DNA from: Gammaproteobacteria bacterium
Lineage (GTDB): Bacteria; Pseudomonadota; Gammaproteobacteria; UBA11654
Direction: 5' to 3'
DNA: 6,000 nucleotides
Assembly: GCA_018672815.1 (NCBI GenBank)
Contig: JABHDX010000137.1
Location: forward strand, 1-6,000
The translations under genes were made by a program, and so were the position numbers. A model generated the notes under the pieces. It worked only from the letters and a program-made list of their open reading frames with translations, did no database searches and was not told the DNA's origin. Position 1 is the first letter of the stretch; each line of letters begins with the position of its first letter. This document shows, one piece after another, positions 5,599-6,000 of the stretch.

Positions 5599-6000
5599 TT
5601 AGGAAATATGAGGCATATAATGACAAAAAACATTTACAAATTTTTTGCCTTCTAGAGGAGAAGGACGACCATGATCCAAAAGAGCGCTTTCATATAGAAT
5701 AATTTCACCTGGTTTGAGAATGAGTTGATGTTTTTTGCCTTGATGGTCTTCAATTTCCAGTGGCCAGTCTTTTTCCACCTCTTGTGCTATATTTATAATC
5801 ACCCCTATAATATGAGTTTCTTCTCTGTCACGATGAGGGTTTAGCTTTGCTCCACGATTATAGATACGAATTCCATAAACATAGGTAGGCAGAAGCTTGG
5901 TACCTGACCATGATTCTGCTTTTTTTAATAGTGAAGAATGAATTTCATTTCTTAGATCATCAGTGAGTTCAATGGTTTCACTCGCACTCTGTTTAGAATC
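5599..6000 (-). CDS. 2-oxoglutarate/Fe(II)-dependent oxygenase, prolyl-4-hydroxylase-like, 5' end off the window
   Basis: The visible C-terminal 133 residues form the double-stranded beta-helix core of a 2OG-Fe(II) oxygenase. This family hydroxylates a substrate (in prolyl hydroxylases, a peptidyl proline) using O2 and 2-oxoglutarate. Iron ligands by motif are H56 and D58 (NPHRDRE, HxD) and H110 (LLDHGRP), counted from the window edge. K120, ten residues after the distal histidine, fits the 2-oxoglutarate-binding lysine of prolyl 4-hydroxylases. GIRIYNRGAKL before HxD and LKPGEIILYES before the distal histidine are typical. The frame stays open to base 6000, so the N-terminus lies outside. 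The stop is only 4 nt from the preferred PMT start, so the two are very probably co-transcribed. The substrate is unknown; it could be a protein, a small molecule or a lipid-linked intermediate. Confidence 0.85.
   Translation of the reverse strand, partial: DSKQSASETIELTDDLRNEIHSSLLKKAESWSGTKLLPTYVYGIRIYNRGAKLNPHRDREETHIIGVIINIAQEVEKDWPLEIEDHQGKKHQLILKPGEIILYESALLDHGRPSPLEGKKFVNVFCHYMPHIS

Noticed and set aside
5599..5802. 67-residue stand-alone protein starting at a GTG at 5802
   Set aside because: The same frame stays open upstream to the window edge and contains the HxD iron-binding motif before 5802, so the GTG is an internal valine codon of a larger oxygenase gene.

Overview
The window is AT-rich (by eye about 35-38% GC), compactly organised bacterial DNA. 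An azurin with canonical copper ligands and short, operon-like gene spacing point to a proteobacterium. A small-genome marine gammaproteobacterium is a reasonable guess, but no taxonomic marker is present. I see no rRNA, tRNA, insertion sequence, CRISPR array or phage gene.

Layout. (A) Bases 1-658, minus strand: the 5' 219 codons of a GTG-started, membrane-anchored azurin, cut off close to its end by the window edge. (B) Bases 659-783: an AT-rich divergent intergenic region with a strong Shine-Dalgarno site for the azurin and a 10-bp palindrome. (C) Bases 784-2254, plus strand: a complete diacylglycerol/sphingosine-kinase-family lipid kinase, a 46-residue single-span membrane protein, and an unrecognised 129-residue protein. 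The last two share an ATGA stop/start overlap. (D) Bases 2267-6000, minus strand: a tightly spaced four-gene run that converges on block C with only 12 nt between stop codons. In transcription order it holds a prolyl-4-hydroxylase-like 2-oxoglutarate/Fe(II) oxygenase (5' end off the window), a PMT-family lipid-linked-sugar glycosyltransferase, a polyprenyl-phosphate glycosyltransferase (GT2) fused to a GtrA membrane domain, and a HIGH-type nucleotidylyltransferase fused to a type II mannose-6-phosphate-isomerase cupin.

How the genes may work together. Block D reads as a glycosylation module. The nucleotidylyltransferase-cupin fusion would help supply an activated sugar or alcohol. The GT2-GtrA protein would load a sugar onto a polyprenyl phosphate and possibly help flip it. 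The PMT enzyme would transfer the sugar to an acceptor on the periplasmic face. The oxygenase at the head of the run might create a hydroxylated acceptor residue or modify another substrate. The individual family assignments are well supported by motifs; the joint pathway is inference from gene order and spacing. Block C may concern membrane lipids, but the two small proteins have no assigned role.
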